From: Phycisphaerales bacterium
GTDB taxonomy: Bacteria; Planctomycetota; Phycisphaerae; Phycisphaerales; SM1A02
Direction of reading: 5' to 3'
Length of the DNA: 64,000 nucleotides
NCBI GenBank assembly: GCA_022446905.1
Contig: JAKVBT010000010.1
Location: 1 to 64,000 of the forward strand
Below, one piece after another: positions 25,658 to 35,977 of the stretch. The position numbers and the translations under genes are program-made. The stretch's first letter is position 1. Every line of letters begins with the position of its first letter. The notes beneath the pieces are model-generated. The model saw only the letters and a program-made list of their open reading frames with translations. It had not been told where the DNA came from and made no database searches.

Positions 25658-28600
25658 TCAATTTGATGACTGTGGTGGGCTAGGGATATAGACCCAGTCA
25701 TAATCCATGATGTATCGGTCGCCGTTCCCACCTTGCGTGGATGTGAGCCTGATGTATAAGTTGCCGGTATTTGGCTCAAGTAGCCGAGCGACAGATGAGT
25801 AGGGAATATAAGGCTCAAAAACGTCATTCTCAACGGGGTCATCGCCGAAATCTGTTTGTACGAACGGCTGGAAACCTTCCCATCGCCCACTCTGGAAATT
25901 AAACACTTCGCAGGTGAGAAAGGACAGCGTGTATGGCCCGTTTCGCTGGGTTCCAATGAGAAACGTGCTTGCAAGGTCAAAGCGCCCATCAGTCGTCATA
26001 GTGACCATGATGTCAATTGCTAAGCCAGGTTGCAGGTTGTTGAACGTACCTGGGTGATCGAAATCAACATTGACTTGCCCAGCCGGTCGATATGAGGCAC
26101 GGATTCTTGCCGTATCACCGTCATCTGGCTCCATTAGACTGAAGCGATTCCCATCTTGCAACTCGCCTGTGATGATGTCGAGTGCAATGATGCGGCCCCA
26201 TTCACCCTCTGCAAAGTCTTCGGGGATATCGGTGATTAGACCCCGAACCAGATTGCCCAATTGGGGCATGCGCCCCATGTTGGCTGGCGCATCGTCTACA
26301 GTGCTGAGATCCCAAGTGTAGGGGGCACCAGGGGAGCCGCTGCCGCCATAGCCAGTGGGGAAGCCAGGGCCAAGACCGCCAGCATCGCTGCCGTTGTAGA
26401 AGGTGGCAGTGCCATACATGCGTGCATGCAAGTCAGCGGCCAAGAGTGACTCGCCGTACAACTGTTGGCACACACCTTGGGTTGCTGCAGCCACACCTGT
26501 AATTTGGGCTGCAGCGGCGACCGAGCCATCAAGCCGGCTGCCAAAGTCGTTGGTATAGCTCTGCTGGCGGCCATTCAGGGTCAGCGTGACTTCTCGGGTC
26601 AGTGCGTCTTCTGTATGGCTTGCTGGCACCGCCAGCAAGGTCAGGTTGGCATTGCCGCCAGTTGTAGTGACACCGCCACCCCATGCGGAAATGTTGACAG
26701 TGCCGGGAGTGAAGCCAGTCGTATCGGTGCCGTAGTTCGATGACCACCAGCGGATGTAATCGTCCTCCGCAGCTGGTGCCACACCACCAACGATGATGAT
26801 GCCTGCATCCTCAGTGGTGATACCCACTGCTTGCTGACGATCGCCAGCGGGGACAATGACGGTGATCCCAGCAGCACGTGCCAACTGGACCAGTGTCAGT
26901 ACGCCCGGATCGTTGAGGACCAGTCCATCGGCACTAATTGCCTGCCAAGCCAGCAACAGAACATCACCTGCTTGGAGGGTATCCAGTGCGCCCATGAAAG
27001 CATCTTCGAGGCGGTTGCCAGTGGTCGACTCAGTGGGGAAGAACATGGTTGTGGCTTGGTGGGCCATGCCAGTGACGCCAAAGCCATTGTCCGTTGCTGC
27101 AATCACGCCCAAGACGGCTGTGCAGCGGGCTGCCTGTGTTTCTGCCAGCGGCCCCTCAAGTGGCATGTCTACGCCACTCTCAAGCACCACATTGCCAAGG
27201 TCACGGTGAACGGCCCCGATGGTTGTCCCATTGACATCGCGTTCCTGAAGCCACGCAGTCTCGCCAAGCACTGCTACCGTGACACCTCGACCGAAAGCGC
27301 CTACTTGGCCGCCAAGCGTGTCAGCAAGATACTGCGATGCGGTTGCGGCGCTTTCCCACGGATCGACACCACTTCCAGTTGGGTCTTGGTCCCATGGATA
27401 CAAGGCGAGGCCATCACCACTGTAGTAGGGGCCTGGCAAGAGGCCGTAGATGTTCTGGTGTGGGGCAATGCACGAAGGATCAGCGGAATAATCCCATTGG
27501 CTGTTGTCGGACCATGAGAATGGTGCCCAGACTAAGTCGCGAATGAGAGAATCATCCTGCACAGGTGTTTGGTCAGGTCCGGCAATCCAGCGATCATCGA
27601 AGGATTGGTTCAAGGCCTGGCGATTCATGTGCAACTGCAGGTTGAAGAAGTCTGGATCATCCTGCTCAACGACGTTGGGGTAGCAGATATCTCTTGCCCG
27701 AGAAGCCATGTGTGGGGTCCATTGCCCACTGAGCGGTGGAAGAGCTTCGGGGATATCGCCCATGCCTGGCGGGTACCCCATGTGGCCCCAGTTGACCCAC
27801 TCAAGATCGGTATACAGGTTGCCATCAGCTGCAGCGTCCTTGTCCTCAAGAAGCGTGCTGATGACGCGCATACAGCAGTCATAGTCCTGACAGCCGATGA
27901 GCGTTGACTCATCGTCAGCAATTGCAGCCCATGCGCTGCGGCCGCTGTAGTTGCCAGCCACATTGCACTGTCCAGCAGATGAGAAGATGCCAGCGCAACG
28001 AGGCATGAACTGATAGAGGCGACCTGAGCGATCGCGAATCTCTTCGTAATCCAGCCATTCTTGTGTTGGAGCTGTCGCGGGGAAAGTAATGATTGGTGGG
28101 AGCGGTGGATCGATCGGGTTCGACAGATCATTGTTGCGTGCCAGTGGGTGGAATCGATTCTGCGCAGTTGTATCTGCCACCTCACAGGTCGCGTTGTTGG
28201 CTAGCGCAGGTCGAACGTAGGCTGGCAGTGTTGCATCGAGATAGGGATTGAGTTGAACGTTGCGGGGATCTGGGTTGTACTCGCCCGGCTCAAGATCATC
28301 ATTGGCGGGGCTGACGCTTGCATAGATGGGCACGAGGTAGGGCGTTACACCAGTGCAGGTTCGCGTGTCAAAGAATAGGCCGCTGCCTTGGCCATCCACG
28401 ACAAGATCAAGTGCCACCTGAACACAAAGTGGGTCCCAGGAAGTGCCTTGGCCAATGCCAATTCCATCTGGGCAACACCCGGGAAGAATGGCTTCGACTG
28501 CAGCGCAGCATGCAGCATCGTTGCAGCCAGCGCCGGTGTAGACCGCTTGCGTTCCAGCCAGTGTGTTGGTCAGTGGTACGGAGGGGTATTCAGCGGAGTG

Positions 28601-31222
28601 GGGGAAGTAGCACGAGCCACGTAATGGATCTACCGGGTCGCCAAGTTCATAGGGATATCCATAAGACCAGTCATGCGGCGGCACCAGATCACCCGGGTGG
28701 GGTGCATTGCCATCACCGTAGTAGTTCCAGATGGTTGTTCCTGTGGTGGTCAGTTGCAGATAGCGATTGTTGATGCGTCCAAAGGCAGTGTCGTCATTTG
28801 AGGGAGGGGTGCCAATTCGGAAGAACTTGGAATCATCGGTCCACCGGTTGCGGCCGAAGTCCCAGGGGTACATCTGATCTGGTGGTGGCGCGGAATCTGC
28901 GGCAGAACCAATGCACTGGAATGCGAAGACATACGGATCAGCTGTTGGGATGATTGGCCAGTCGCCCCATGCCAAAGGGTCGCCAACCTGTTGTGGTAGC
29001 CCATAGGCGCCGTAGTACTCTAGTCCTGTAGGTGGGTATCCATGCCGGATACACGGACCGTAGTTTGGAACCATGTAGTTCGGGACGAAATTCGGATCAA
29101 TATCTTCTGGAAATGGCGCCGGAATCATCTGGCTTCGGATGCTGAAGGCGTCAAACCAAGTGGCATTATTGTTGTTTTGTGGTCGCATGCCCATGATCAT
29201 GCGGAACTGATCAAGGCCTGTTGCCGGCGTACCGATCACCGCTAGGTTTGGCTGGAAGCCTTCATCCCACCACAGTTCTGGGTCCCACCCAGTCCAATCT
29301 GAGTACGTTCCTGCATACTCCCAGAATGGGACGAGCCACTCTGCAGGATCAGGTTCAGCCAACACTGGTGGAGGTGTAAACCACTGGATCCACAATGGCC
29401 GCCAATTGCCGCCATGGACGGAGTGGCCCTCCGCGCCAATGAAGCTTGGATTGGCCATGTTGGCCTGCCAGCATGATCGCCCATGTTGGTCGTTGGCATT
29501 TCCGCCGGTGCAACTGTCAGCGCATGCCGTTTGAGTTGTGACTACATAGGCACCGAACGTAGAACAACCACCGAGGATCTCTGTGGCATCTCTTTGGCCA
29601 GTGTCACAATCAATGATCCCGGGATCGATCCCACAGAAAATACTGCCACCAAATCGAATGTTGGGCAGGCCTTCAGGCACCCAATAGCCGCCTGCTTCGA
29701 GGCATCGCTGACACGCTGTTGCCTCGTCACTGTTGCTGCTTGCTCGCGCGTTGACAATCATGGGTGGATTCATCATGGCCGGCGGTGTGTCAAAGTCCTG
29801 CCATTGCCACAGCGGTGCCGAGGGGTCTCTGTCCATGGTGGCAATTTGAGCCGCGCTGAGATTGTTCCAGTACCCAAACCCCGGGCGCATTAATTCAGGT
29901 TCCACGTCGGGTTGTAAGAAAATAGGGTTTGGTCCTGGGCAGAAGGTCTTATCCCACACTGCGAGGGTGCCATCCCACACCCATCCACCTGGATCGCTCG
30001 GGGTTTCAGTGATCGCATTGATGCAGCAGGTGCCGGTGATCAGCGGGCATGCTTCACAATTGAAGTAGGCGTAGAAATTGAGTGATGTTCCGGGGATTGC
30101 TCCTTGGAAATCCCCATCGCCATCAATACATTCCACGATGAAGTTGTCTTCGCCACCTCGAGTGCCTGGTATGCAACAGGCACCATAGGCCATGATGGTG
30201 CTATCTAGACAATCAGTCCCACAGTTTTGGATTCCATACACACCTTGAATCACGCTGATGCTTGTTTCATCGTTGTTCAATGTGTCGCAGATATCAGCCG
30301 TAGTCTGCCCTTCATCGCCAAGGCAGGACTTTCGCCAGATTTCGTCCCCACTGGGGAAAGTGCCGTCAGGGTCGACCAATTGGAAGATGCAGCAGATCAC
30401 CAGATCAGCGCCGCGCACGTTGTTGCGGTTCATGAACTCACGATTGTGTCGCCTGGCAATCTCGTGGGCCCGATCTGTGGAGTCGCGGAACCGTTCCTCC
30501 TGGAGCAGTGCCGATGCAATATCTACATCCTTTGGGGTTGGAAGGGCGCCCTGCTCCAAGCGTTCTGCGTAGTTTTCATACCACCGCACGCGTTCGCGAT
30601 GTGCCTCTGAGTCGATGGACCAGTAATCCTCAGACTGCGCAGGTGGATCGACGGGTGTGGCGTCTGTAGTCGGGCGAGGACGTTTCTTGTTGTAGTCAAG
30701 GACCGCCTCGGGCAATTGATGCACCTCAACAATCGATGCATACTCGATGGCTTGGTCACTTGTGAGGTGTTTGCGAGCAGCGTCCAATGCGCGTGGTGTT
30801 CCATCAGCCCAGAAGGTCGCTGCGATATCTGCAACTGGCTGGTCACTCCGGTTGGCGATGGAGTATCGGATTCGGTCTACTTTGGTATCAGGTACAGAGA
30901 CGGCAGGCGTCAGTCTTAGGCCAAAAGCCTCAATCGCTCGGTTCGTTGAGGACACATCCAATCCATTGAGTGAAAGCAAGGTTCCATTTGGCAGAAGGCG
31001 CGCGCGATACTCGTCTTGAAACTTGAGTTTGATCCGTTTGGGTTTGTTGCTTTGCGCCGGGGCAATGGCCTGGCGATTGCTGTCTCGTTCTGTTGCATGG
31101 GCGACATGCTGATCAGATGCGAGGACTTCGTGGCTACCTGGGCGTGCAGCCAAGACGGCGCCACTGGCAGTCAGGGAAAGAACGGTCAGGGCTGTAGCCC
31201 GTCGGACAAATTGTGAGGCCAT
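25658..31222 (-). CDS. Very large secreted protein with a degenerate subtilisin-like (S8) domain
   Basis: The ATG at 31222 follows GAGAG by 9 bases and opens a signal peptide (A-T-A-L-T-V-L-S-L-T-A-S-G-A-V-L-A). About 1854 residues follow. Residues roughly 1-1300 contain many paired Cys (C-C) modules, including T-G-T-C-C-I-N-A and C-C-A-A-V-E-A-I-L-P-G-C-C. Residues about 1305-1610 align with subtilisin folds, but V-A-V-L-G-E stands where V-A-V-x-D is expected. The His site reads A-R-C-T-A-V-L-G, the Asn site V-P-A-G-D, and the Ser site G-S-V-A-A-A-A. All catalytic positions are changed, so it is probably a binding or structural protein. It lies downstream of rpoC beyond a strong terminator. 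Confidence 0.8.
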   Translation of the reverse strand: MASQFVRRATALTVLSLTASGAVLAARPGSHEVLASDQHVAHATERDSNRQAIAPAQSNKPKRIKLKFQDEYRARLLPNGTLLSLNGLDVSSTNRAIEAFGLRLTPAVSVPDTKVDRIRYSIANRSDQPVADIAATFWADGTPRALDAARKHLTSDQAIEYASIVEVHQLPEAVLDYNKKRPRPTTDATPVDPPAQSEDYWSIDSEAHRERVRWYENYAERLEQGALPTPKDVDIASALLQEERFRDSTDRAHEIARRHNREFMNRNNVRGADLVICCIFQLVDPDGTFPSGDEIWRKSCLGDEGQTTADICDTLNNDETSISVIQGVYGIQNCGTDCLDSTIMAYGACCIPGTRGGEDNFIVECIDGDGDFQGAIPGTSLNFYAYFNCEACPLITGTCCINAITETPSDPGGWVWDGTLAVWDKTFCPGPNPIFLQPDVEPELMRPGFGYWNNLSAAQIATMDRDPSAPLWQWQDFDTPPAMMNPPMIVNARASSNSDEATACQRCLEAGGYWVPEGLPNIRFGGSIFCGIDPGIIDCDTGQRDATEILGGCSTFGAYVVTTQTACADSCTGGNANDQHGRSCWQANMANPSFIGAEGHSVHGGNWRPLWIQWFTPPPVLAEPDPAEWLVPFWEYAGTYSDWTGWDPELWWDEGFQPNLAVIGTPATGLDQFRMIMGMRPQNNNNATWFDAFSIRSQMIPAPFPEDIDPNFVPNYMVPNYGPCIRHGYPPTGLEYYGAYGLPQQVGDPLAWGDWPIIPTADPYVFAFQCIGSAADSAPPPDQMYPWDFGRNRWTDDSKFFRIGTPPSNDDTAFGRINNRYLQLTTTGTTIWNYYGDGNAPHPGDLVPPHDWSYGYPYELGDPVDPLRGSCYFPHSAEYPSVPLTNTLAGTQAVYTGAGCNDAACCAAVEAILPGCCPDGIGIGQGTSWDPLCVQVALDLVVDGQGSGLFFDTRTCTGVTPYLVPIYASVSPANDDLEPGEYNPDPRNVQLNPYLDATLPAYVRPALANNATCEVADTTAQNRFHPLARNNDLSNPIDPPLPPIITFPATAPTQEWLDYEEIRDRSGRLYQFMPRCAGIFSSAGQCNVAGNYSGRSAWAAIADDESTLIGCQDYDCCMRVISTLLEDKDAAADGNLYTDLEWVNWGHMGYPPGMGDIPEALPPLSGQWTPHMASRARDICYPNVVEQDDPDFFNLQLHMNRQALNQSFDDRWIAGPDQTPVQDDSLIRDLVWAPFSWSDNSQWDYSADPSCIAPHQNIYGLLPGPYYSGDGLALYPWDQDPTGSGVDPWESAATASQYLADTLGGQVGAFGRGVTVAVLGETAWLQERDVNGTTIGAVHRDLGNVVLESGVDMPLEGPLAETQAARCTAVLGVIAATDNGFGVTGMAHQATTMFFPTESTTGNRLEDAFMGALDTLQAGDVLLLAWQAISADGLVLNDPGVLTLVQLARAAGITVIVPAGDRQQAVGITTEDAGIIIVGGVAPAAEDDYIRWWSSNYGTDTTGFTPGTVNISAWGGGVTTTGGNANLTLLAVPASHTEDALTREVTLTLNGRQQSYTNDFGSRLDGSVAAAAQITGVAAATQGVCQQLYGESLLAADLHARMYGTATFYNGSDAGGLGPGFPTGYGGSGSPGAPYTWDLSTVDDAPANMGRMPQLGNLVRGLITDIPEDFAEGEWGRIIALDIITGELQDGNRFSLMEPDDGDTARIRASYRPAGQVNVDFDHPGTFNNLQPGLAIDIMVTMTTDGRFDLASTFLIGTQRNGPYTLSFLTCEVFNFQSGRWEGFQPFVQTDFGDDPVENDVFEPYIPYSSVARLLEPNTGNLYIRLTSTQGGNGDRYIMDYDWVYIPSPPQSSN

Positions 31223-31464
31223 GGTATGAATCTCTCGTCTCTGGTCAGAGCAATACATGCTCCTCTGGTAGCCCATTGGGCTTAGTCTCAAATCCCCTCA
31301 AACTGGCACGCAACAACCCTGCCCACCTGTTCGCACAGACACCTCTCTCTGATGCCCTGAAATGAGCAGGAATACAGGATGATGGAGTGTACCGGCAGAA
31401 TTGGCATGGGGTCATTTTTTAGGGTCTAGAGGCAGGTGCTGGAGTGGGACTTCCCAAGAAATGA

Positions 31465-31497
31465 CACGCGGCCCGGCTTTGACAGCCGGGCCGCGTG
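31465..31497 (-). terminator. Strong terminator hairpin after rpoC
   Basis: A perfect 14-base-pair GC-rich stem (31465-31478 with 31484-31497) encloses a 5-base loop. On the minus strand it begins 22 bases past the rpoC stop codon and is followed by TCATTTCTT. It separates rpoBC from the large S8-like gene and, being symmetrical, could work in both directions. Confidence 0.8.
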
Positions 31498-31518
31498 AGC
31501 AAAATTGAGGTGTTGGGG

Positions 31519-34500
31519 TCAGTCCTCAGCAGGTCCAGCGGTCGCAGGAACGATGGGGGCTACCTCTGTTTCTGCCTGTGCCTCTGAATCTGGGATGACC
31601 ACGGGGGGTCGCTCGGCTCCACGGGCTTCAGCGGCCTCGGCTGCAGCGGCCTGCAAGGTCGCCAAATCGTCCTCTTCGGTGATCGGCGGCGTGCCGAGAT
31701 GCTCGACCTCCATATCAACATAGGATTTGAATCCAGTGCCAGCTGGAATCAGGTGTCCAAGCAGGACGTTCTCCTTGAGTCCCCGCAGATCGTCCACAGC
31801 ACCCTTGAGCGATGCCTCGGTCAGCACCTTGGTGGTCTCTTGGAACGAGGCGCTGGAAAGGAAAGATTCAGACTGGAGAGAGGCTTTGGTGATGCCCAGC
31901 AGCAGGGTTTGGCCTGTCGCGGTCTGGCCTCGCTTGCTCTTGGCCTTGGCCTTTCCTTCGGCCTCTGCCAATGCGTTGGCTTCCTTGACTTCATTGCGGT
32001 CAATCAGATCGCCAACGACCAGTGAGGTATCGCCAGCATCCGTAATGCGGACTTTGCTGGCCACATCCTGATTGCGGCCTCGGAAGAAGTGTCGGTCAAC
32101 GACCTCTTCTGGCAGGAGACCAGTGTCACCAGCACGCTTGACGAGAACCTTGGAGAGCATGCACGCAAGAATTGTTTCGATGTGCTTGTCTGAGATCGGC
32201 ACGCCCTGCGCCCGATACACATTCTGGACTTCGTCCAACATGTAATTGAACACAGCTTCCTCACCGCGAATGTCGAGAATCTCCTGTGGCACAAGCGGAC
32301 CTTCGGTCAGTGGGTCGCCTGCCTCGACATAGTCGCCAGCATGGACCAACAGGTGCTTGCCCTGTGGAACGTGGTGATCAATCTCTTCGCCAACATCGGA
32401 AATGACACGCACGGTCATCTTGTTCTTGCGGACATCGTCATGAAGTTCAACGTGACCAGATACTGTGGACATGATTGCCGGATCTTTCGGGACCCGGGCT
32501 TCGAAGATCTCGGTGACACGGGGAAGACCGCCGACGATATCGGCACTACCTGCTACATCCTTGGGCTGACGCGCCAGCATCTCACCCTGCTTGATCTCCT
32601 GGCCTTCGGAGACCTCAATACGGCATTTGGCCGGCAGGTGGTGGAAGTCAAGGATGTTGCCATCCTTATCTTCAATCAAGATCTGCGGGTGCATCTCACC
32701 GGTGTGTTCGATGACGATCAATTCGGGTGCATCAGCGCCCTTGGGCTGCTCACTTCGAATGGTTTTGCCAAGTTCAATGTCTCGGAATCGCACCACGCCA
32801 GTTTCCTCGGCGAGGATTGGTGTGAGGTGCGGATTCCACTCGACCAGAACTTGGCCCTTGGTGACGGTTGCTCCTTCATCGAAGTGAATGATGCCGCCAT
32901 ACGGGACCTTGTACTTCTCAAGTTCGCGGCCACGGCCATCAAGCACGGCGATTTCACCTTGCCGTTTGAGTGCGATCAATCGATCGGTGCCGTCAATGTC
33001 CACATGTACATGGCGACAATCACGCAGTTTGATGGTGCCACCATGGCCTGCGCGATATGACGTTTCGGTCAGGCTTCGCGAAGCGATGCCGCCGGTGTGG
33101 AATGTTCGCATGGTGAGCTGGGTGCCCGGCTCGCCGATCGACTGTGCGGCAATCGTGCCAACGGCAAGACCGCCTTCGACCCTGTCTCCGGTTGACATGT
33201 CCTGGCCGTAACAACAGGCGCATACGCCCTGATCGGCATCGCATGTCAGCGGGCTACGCACTTGTACGGAGTCGATGCCAAGTTGCTCGATCTTTGCTCC
33301 AACCGCTTCGGTGATCAGTTCATTTTCCTTGACGATCACTTCGTCGGTCAGCGGATTGACGATGCTCTGTCGGCTGGTCCGTCCGCGAACAATCTCGCGG
33401 AGTGGGACGTCGACTTCCTCGCCCTTGTAGATGGCACGTTTACTGATGCCACGACGTGTGCCACAGTCATACCGAGTGATGACGACCGCTTGGGCCACGT
33501 CATAGAGCTTGCGAGTGAGGTAGCCAGAGTCGGCCGTCTTAAGCGCTGTATCCGCCAGGCCCTTACGAGCACCGTGGGTTGAGGAGAAGTACTCAAGCAC
33601 ATTGAGCCCTTCGCGGAAGTTGGCGCGAATGGGCGTTTCGATGATCTCACCACTGGGCTTGGCCATCAGACCACGCATCCCAGCGAGCTGCTGCATTTGG
33701 CTGACGTTGCCTCGAGCGCCCGAGGTGGACATCAGATACACCGGATTCAGGTACTTGTCGCCGCTTTCCTGGTCGATATCGACTTCTTGCAGTGTCTGAC
33801 TGTTGCGACGATCGTTCTTCAGGGTCTCAACCAGCGACTTGGTTAGTTCTTCGCGGCAGTGCGCCCAGATGTCCAGCAACTGATTGTGCCGTTCCCGCTC
33901 AGTAATTGCACCAGCATGGAAGGCTTTCTCAATCCGATCAACTTTCTTTTGTGCATCCTTGAGCAGGTCAGCCTTATTGGATGGGATGCGTAAATCGGTA
34001 ATCGCGATGGAGAGGCCCGATGTGGTAGCTGTACGGAAGCCAATGTCCTTGAGCGCATCGAGCAAGGTCAAGGTGTCATCCCGGCCACAGAGTTGGAACG
34101 TGTCATCAATCACGCGGCTGCAGCCACGCTTGCCAAGTTCGCAGTTATAGAAGGGCATGCCATCAGGCAGGATCGAGGCAAATCGCAGTCGCCCGACGGT
34201 GGTGATGACGCGGCCATTGTTGTCGATGGCTTCGGTAGGCCCTTTTTCTGACTTGACCTGCTCGGTGAATCGCTTCAGCCGGACCACGATTGGCTCGTGG
34301 AGGTCGATCTGACCATGTTCGAGGGCCAGCAACGCTTCAGGGAGATCGCGGAAGGCGTTCAGCTCAGGAACCGGTTTCATCATCTCCTGGTTCATGTGCG
34401 TGAGGAAGTACACACCCATGATGATGTCCTGTGACGGCGACACAATCGGGTTGCCGTTGGCAGGTGAGAAGATGTTGTGGGTCGAAAGCATGAGGACATG

Positions 34501-35928
34501 CGCCTCAACCTGCGCCTCGATGGACAGGGGTAGGTGGACCGCCATCTGGTCACCATCGAAGTCGGCGTTGTAGCCGGTGCAGACCAGTGGGTGCAAGGTG
34601 ATTGCGTTCCCTTCGACCAGCACTGGTTCGAATGCTTGAATGCCCATTCGGTGCAGTGTCGGGGCACGATTGAGCAGGACGGGATGTTGGTAAATCACCT
34701 GCTCAAGGATGTCCCAGACTTCAGGATCGCGACGTTCAAGCATGCGTTTGGCAGACTTGATGGTGTCAGCGAGGCCGTGTTCTTTGAGCCGACGAATAAT
34801 GAACGGCTGGAATAGTTCCAGTGCGATCTTTTTGGGCAAGCCGCATTGGTGCAACTTGAGATTGGGGCCTACGACGATGACGGATCGTGCCGAGTAATCA
34901 ACACGCTTGCCAAGTAGGTTTTCGCGGAAGCGACCCTGCTTGCCCTTGATCATGTCGGTCAAGGACTTGAGTGGACGGTTGCTGCTGCCCAGTACCGGGC
35001 GTCGGCAGCGATCATTGTCAAAGAGGGCATCAACCGCCTGCTGGAGCATGCGCTTCTCATTGCGAATGATGACCTCTGGAGCATTGAGATCCATCAACTT
35101 CTTGAGGCGGTTGTTTCGGTTGATGATGCGCCGATAGAGATCGTTCAGATCGCTTGTCGCAAAGTTTCCGGACTCCAGAAGCACCAGTGGACGCAGGTCC
35201 GGGGGGATCACCGGAATGACATCCAACACCATCCACGTGAGTTCGTTTCCGCTGTTACGGATCTGCTCGACGATCTTGAGTCGCTTGGCCAAATCCTTGA
35301 TCTTCTGCTTTGATCGGGTCTTGTCCAGATCTTCACGAATTTCAGCAGCAGTAGCGTGCAAGTCGAGTCGCTGCAGCAGTTCGATGACTGCTTCGGCGCC
35401 CATCATGCCCTTGAATGCACCTGGGCCGTACTCGCGCTGCATTTCGCGGAAGGCGTCCTCGTCGAGGACCTGCTTGTATTCCAGTTCAGTATCGCCCGGA
35501 TCAACAATGACGTAGTCCTGGAAGTAGATGACCTTTTCAAGGTCAGCTGTTTTCATCTTCAGGAGTGTGCCCAATCGACTTGGAAGGGCTTTGAAGAACC
35601 AGATGTGCACGATGGGCGCAGCAAGATTGATGTGGCCCATGCGCTTACGGCGGACTCTGGAGTGCGTAACTTTGACGCCACAGCGATCACAGATGATGCC
35701 TTTGAACTTGGTTCCTTTGTACTTGCCACAGGCGCACTCGTAGTCACGCTCTGGACCAAAGATCCGCTCACAGAACAGACCGTCCTTTTCAGGTCGGTAC
35801 GTTCGGTAGTTAATGGTCTCGGGCTTCTTGACTTCGCCGAAGCTCCAACTCCGAATGTCATTGGGGCTCGCCAAGGTGATCTTGACGGAATGGAAGTCGT
35901 TTACGCGATCAAAGACGTTCTCGGTCAT
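31519..35928 (-). CDS. rpoC: DNA-directed RNA polymerase subunit beta'
   Basis: The protein has 1469 residues and is collinear with bacterial beta'. The N-terminal zinc site reads C-A-C-G-K-Y with I-C-D-R-C-G-V further on. The catalytic Mg loop [12 protein letters not shown] lies near residue 457, and the bridge-helix/trigger-loop region includes [15 protein letters not shown] second zinc site sits at [18 protein letters not shown] lies shortly before the ATG. It follows rpoB after 49 bases in the usual order. The C-terminus has a 30-residue acidic, Ala-rich extension. Confidence 0.98.
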   Translation of the reverse strand: MTENVFDRVNDFHSVKITLASPNDIRSWSFGEVKKPETINYRTYRPEKDGLFCERIFGPERDYECACGKYKGTKFKGIICDRCGVKVTHSRVRRKRMGHINLAAPIVHIWFFKALPSRLGTLLKMKTADLEKVIYFQDYVIVDPGDTELEYKQVLDEDAFREMQREYGPGAFKGMMGAEAVIELLQRLDLHATAAEIREDLDKTRSKQKIKDLAKRLKIVEQIRNSGNELTWMVLDVIPVIPPDLRPLVLLESGNFATSDLNDLYRRIINRNNRLKKLMDLNAPEVIIRNEKRMLQQAVDALFDNDRCRRPVLGSSNRPLKSLTDMIKGKQGRFRENLLGKRVDYSARSVIVVGPNLKLHQCGLPKKIALELFQPFIIRRLKEHGLADTIKSAKRMLERRDPEVWDILEQVIYQHPVLLNRAPTLHRMGIQAFEPVLVEGNAITLHPLVCTGYNADFDGDQMAVHLPLSIEAQVEAHVLMLSTHNIFSPANGNPIVSPSQDIIMGVYFLTHMNQEMMKPVPELNAFRDLPEALLALEHGQIDLHEPIVVRLKRFTEQVKSEKGPTEAIDNNGRVITTVGRLRFASILPDGMPFYNCELGKRGCSRVIDDTFQLCGRDDTLTLLDALKDIGFRTATTSGLSIAITDLRIPSNKADLLKDAQKKVDRIEKAFHAGAITERERHNQLLDIWAHCREELTKSLVETLKNDRRNSQTLQEVDIDQESGDKYLNPVYLMSTSGARGNVSQMQQLAGMRGLMAKPSGEIIETPIRANFREGLNVLEYFSSTHGARKGLADTALKTADSGYLTRKLYDVAQAVVITRYDCGTRRGISKRAIYKGEEVDVPLREIVRGRTSRQSIVNPLTDEVIVKENELITEAVGAKIEQLGIDSVQVRSPLTCDADQGVCACCYGQDMSTGDRVEGGLAVGTIAAQSIGEPGTQLTMRTFHTGGIASRSLTETSYRAGHGGTIKLRDCRHVHVDIDGTDRLIALKRQGEIAVLDGRGRELEKYKVPYGGIIHFDEGATVTKGQVLVEWNPHLTPILAEETGVVRFRDIELGKTIRSEQPKGADAPELIVIEHTGEMHPQILIEDKDGNILDFHHLPAKCRIEVSEGQEIKQGEMLARQPKDVAGSADIVGGLPRVTEIFEARVPKDPAIMSTVSGHVELHDDVRKNKMTVRVISDVGEEIDHHVPQGKHLLVHAGDYVEAGDPLTEGPLVPQEILDIRGEEAVFNYMLDEVQNVYRAQGVPISDKHIETILACMLSKVLVKRAGDTGLLPEEVVDRHFFRGRNQDVASKVRITDAGDTSLVVGDLIDRNEVKEANALAEAEGKAKAKSKRGQTATGQTLLLGITKASLQSESFLSSASFQETTKVLTEASLKGAVDDLRGLKENVLLGHLIPAGTGFKSYVDMEVEHLGTPPITEEDDLATLQAAAAEAAEARGAERPPVVIPDSEAQAETEVAPIVPATAGPAED

Positions 35929-35977
35929 CGGGTGACATCCCTCTCAGGTCCGAGTAAATGGTTCAACTGGTGTACGC

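Noticed and set aside
26831-27517. 228-codon plus-strand frame inside the giant S8-like gene
   Set aside because: It is antisense to the region encoding the subtilisin-like domain and has no start signal or recognisable product.
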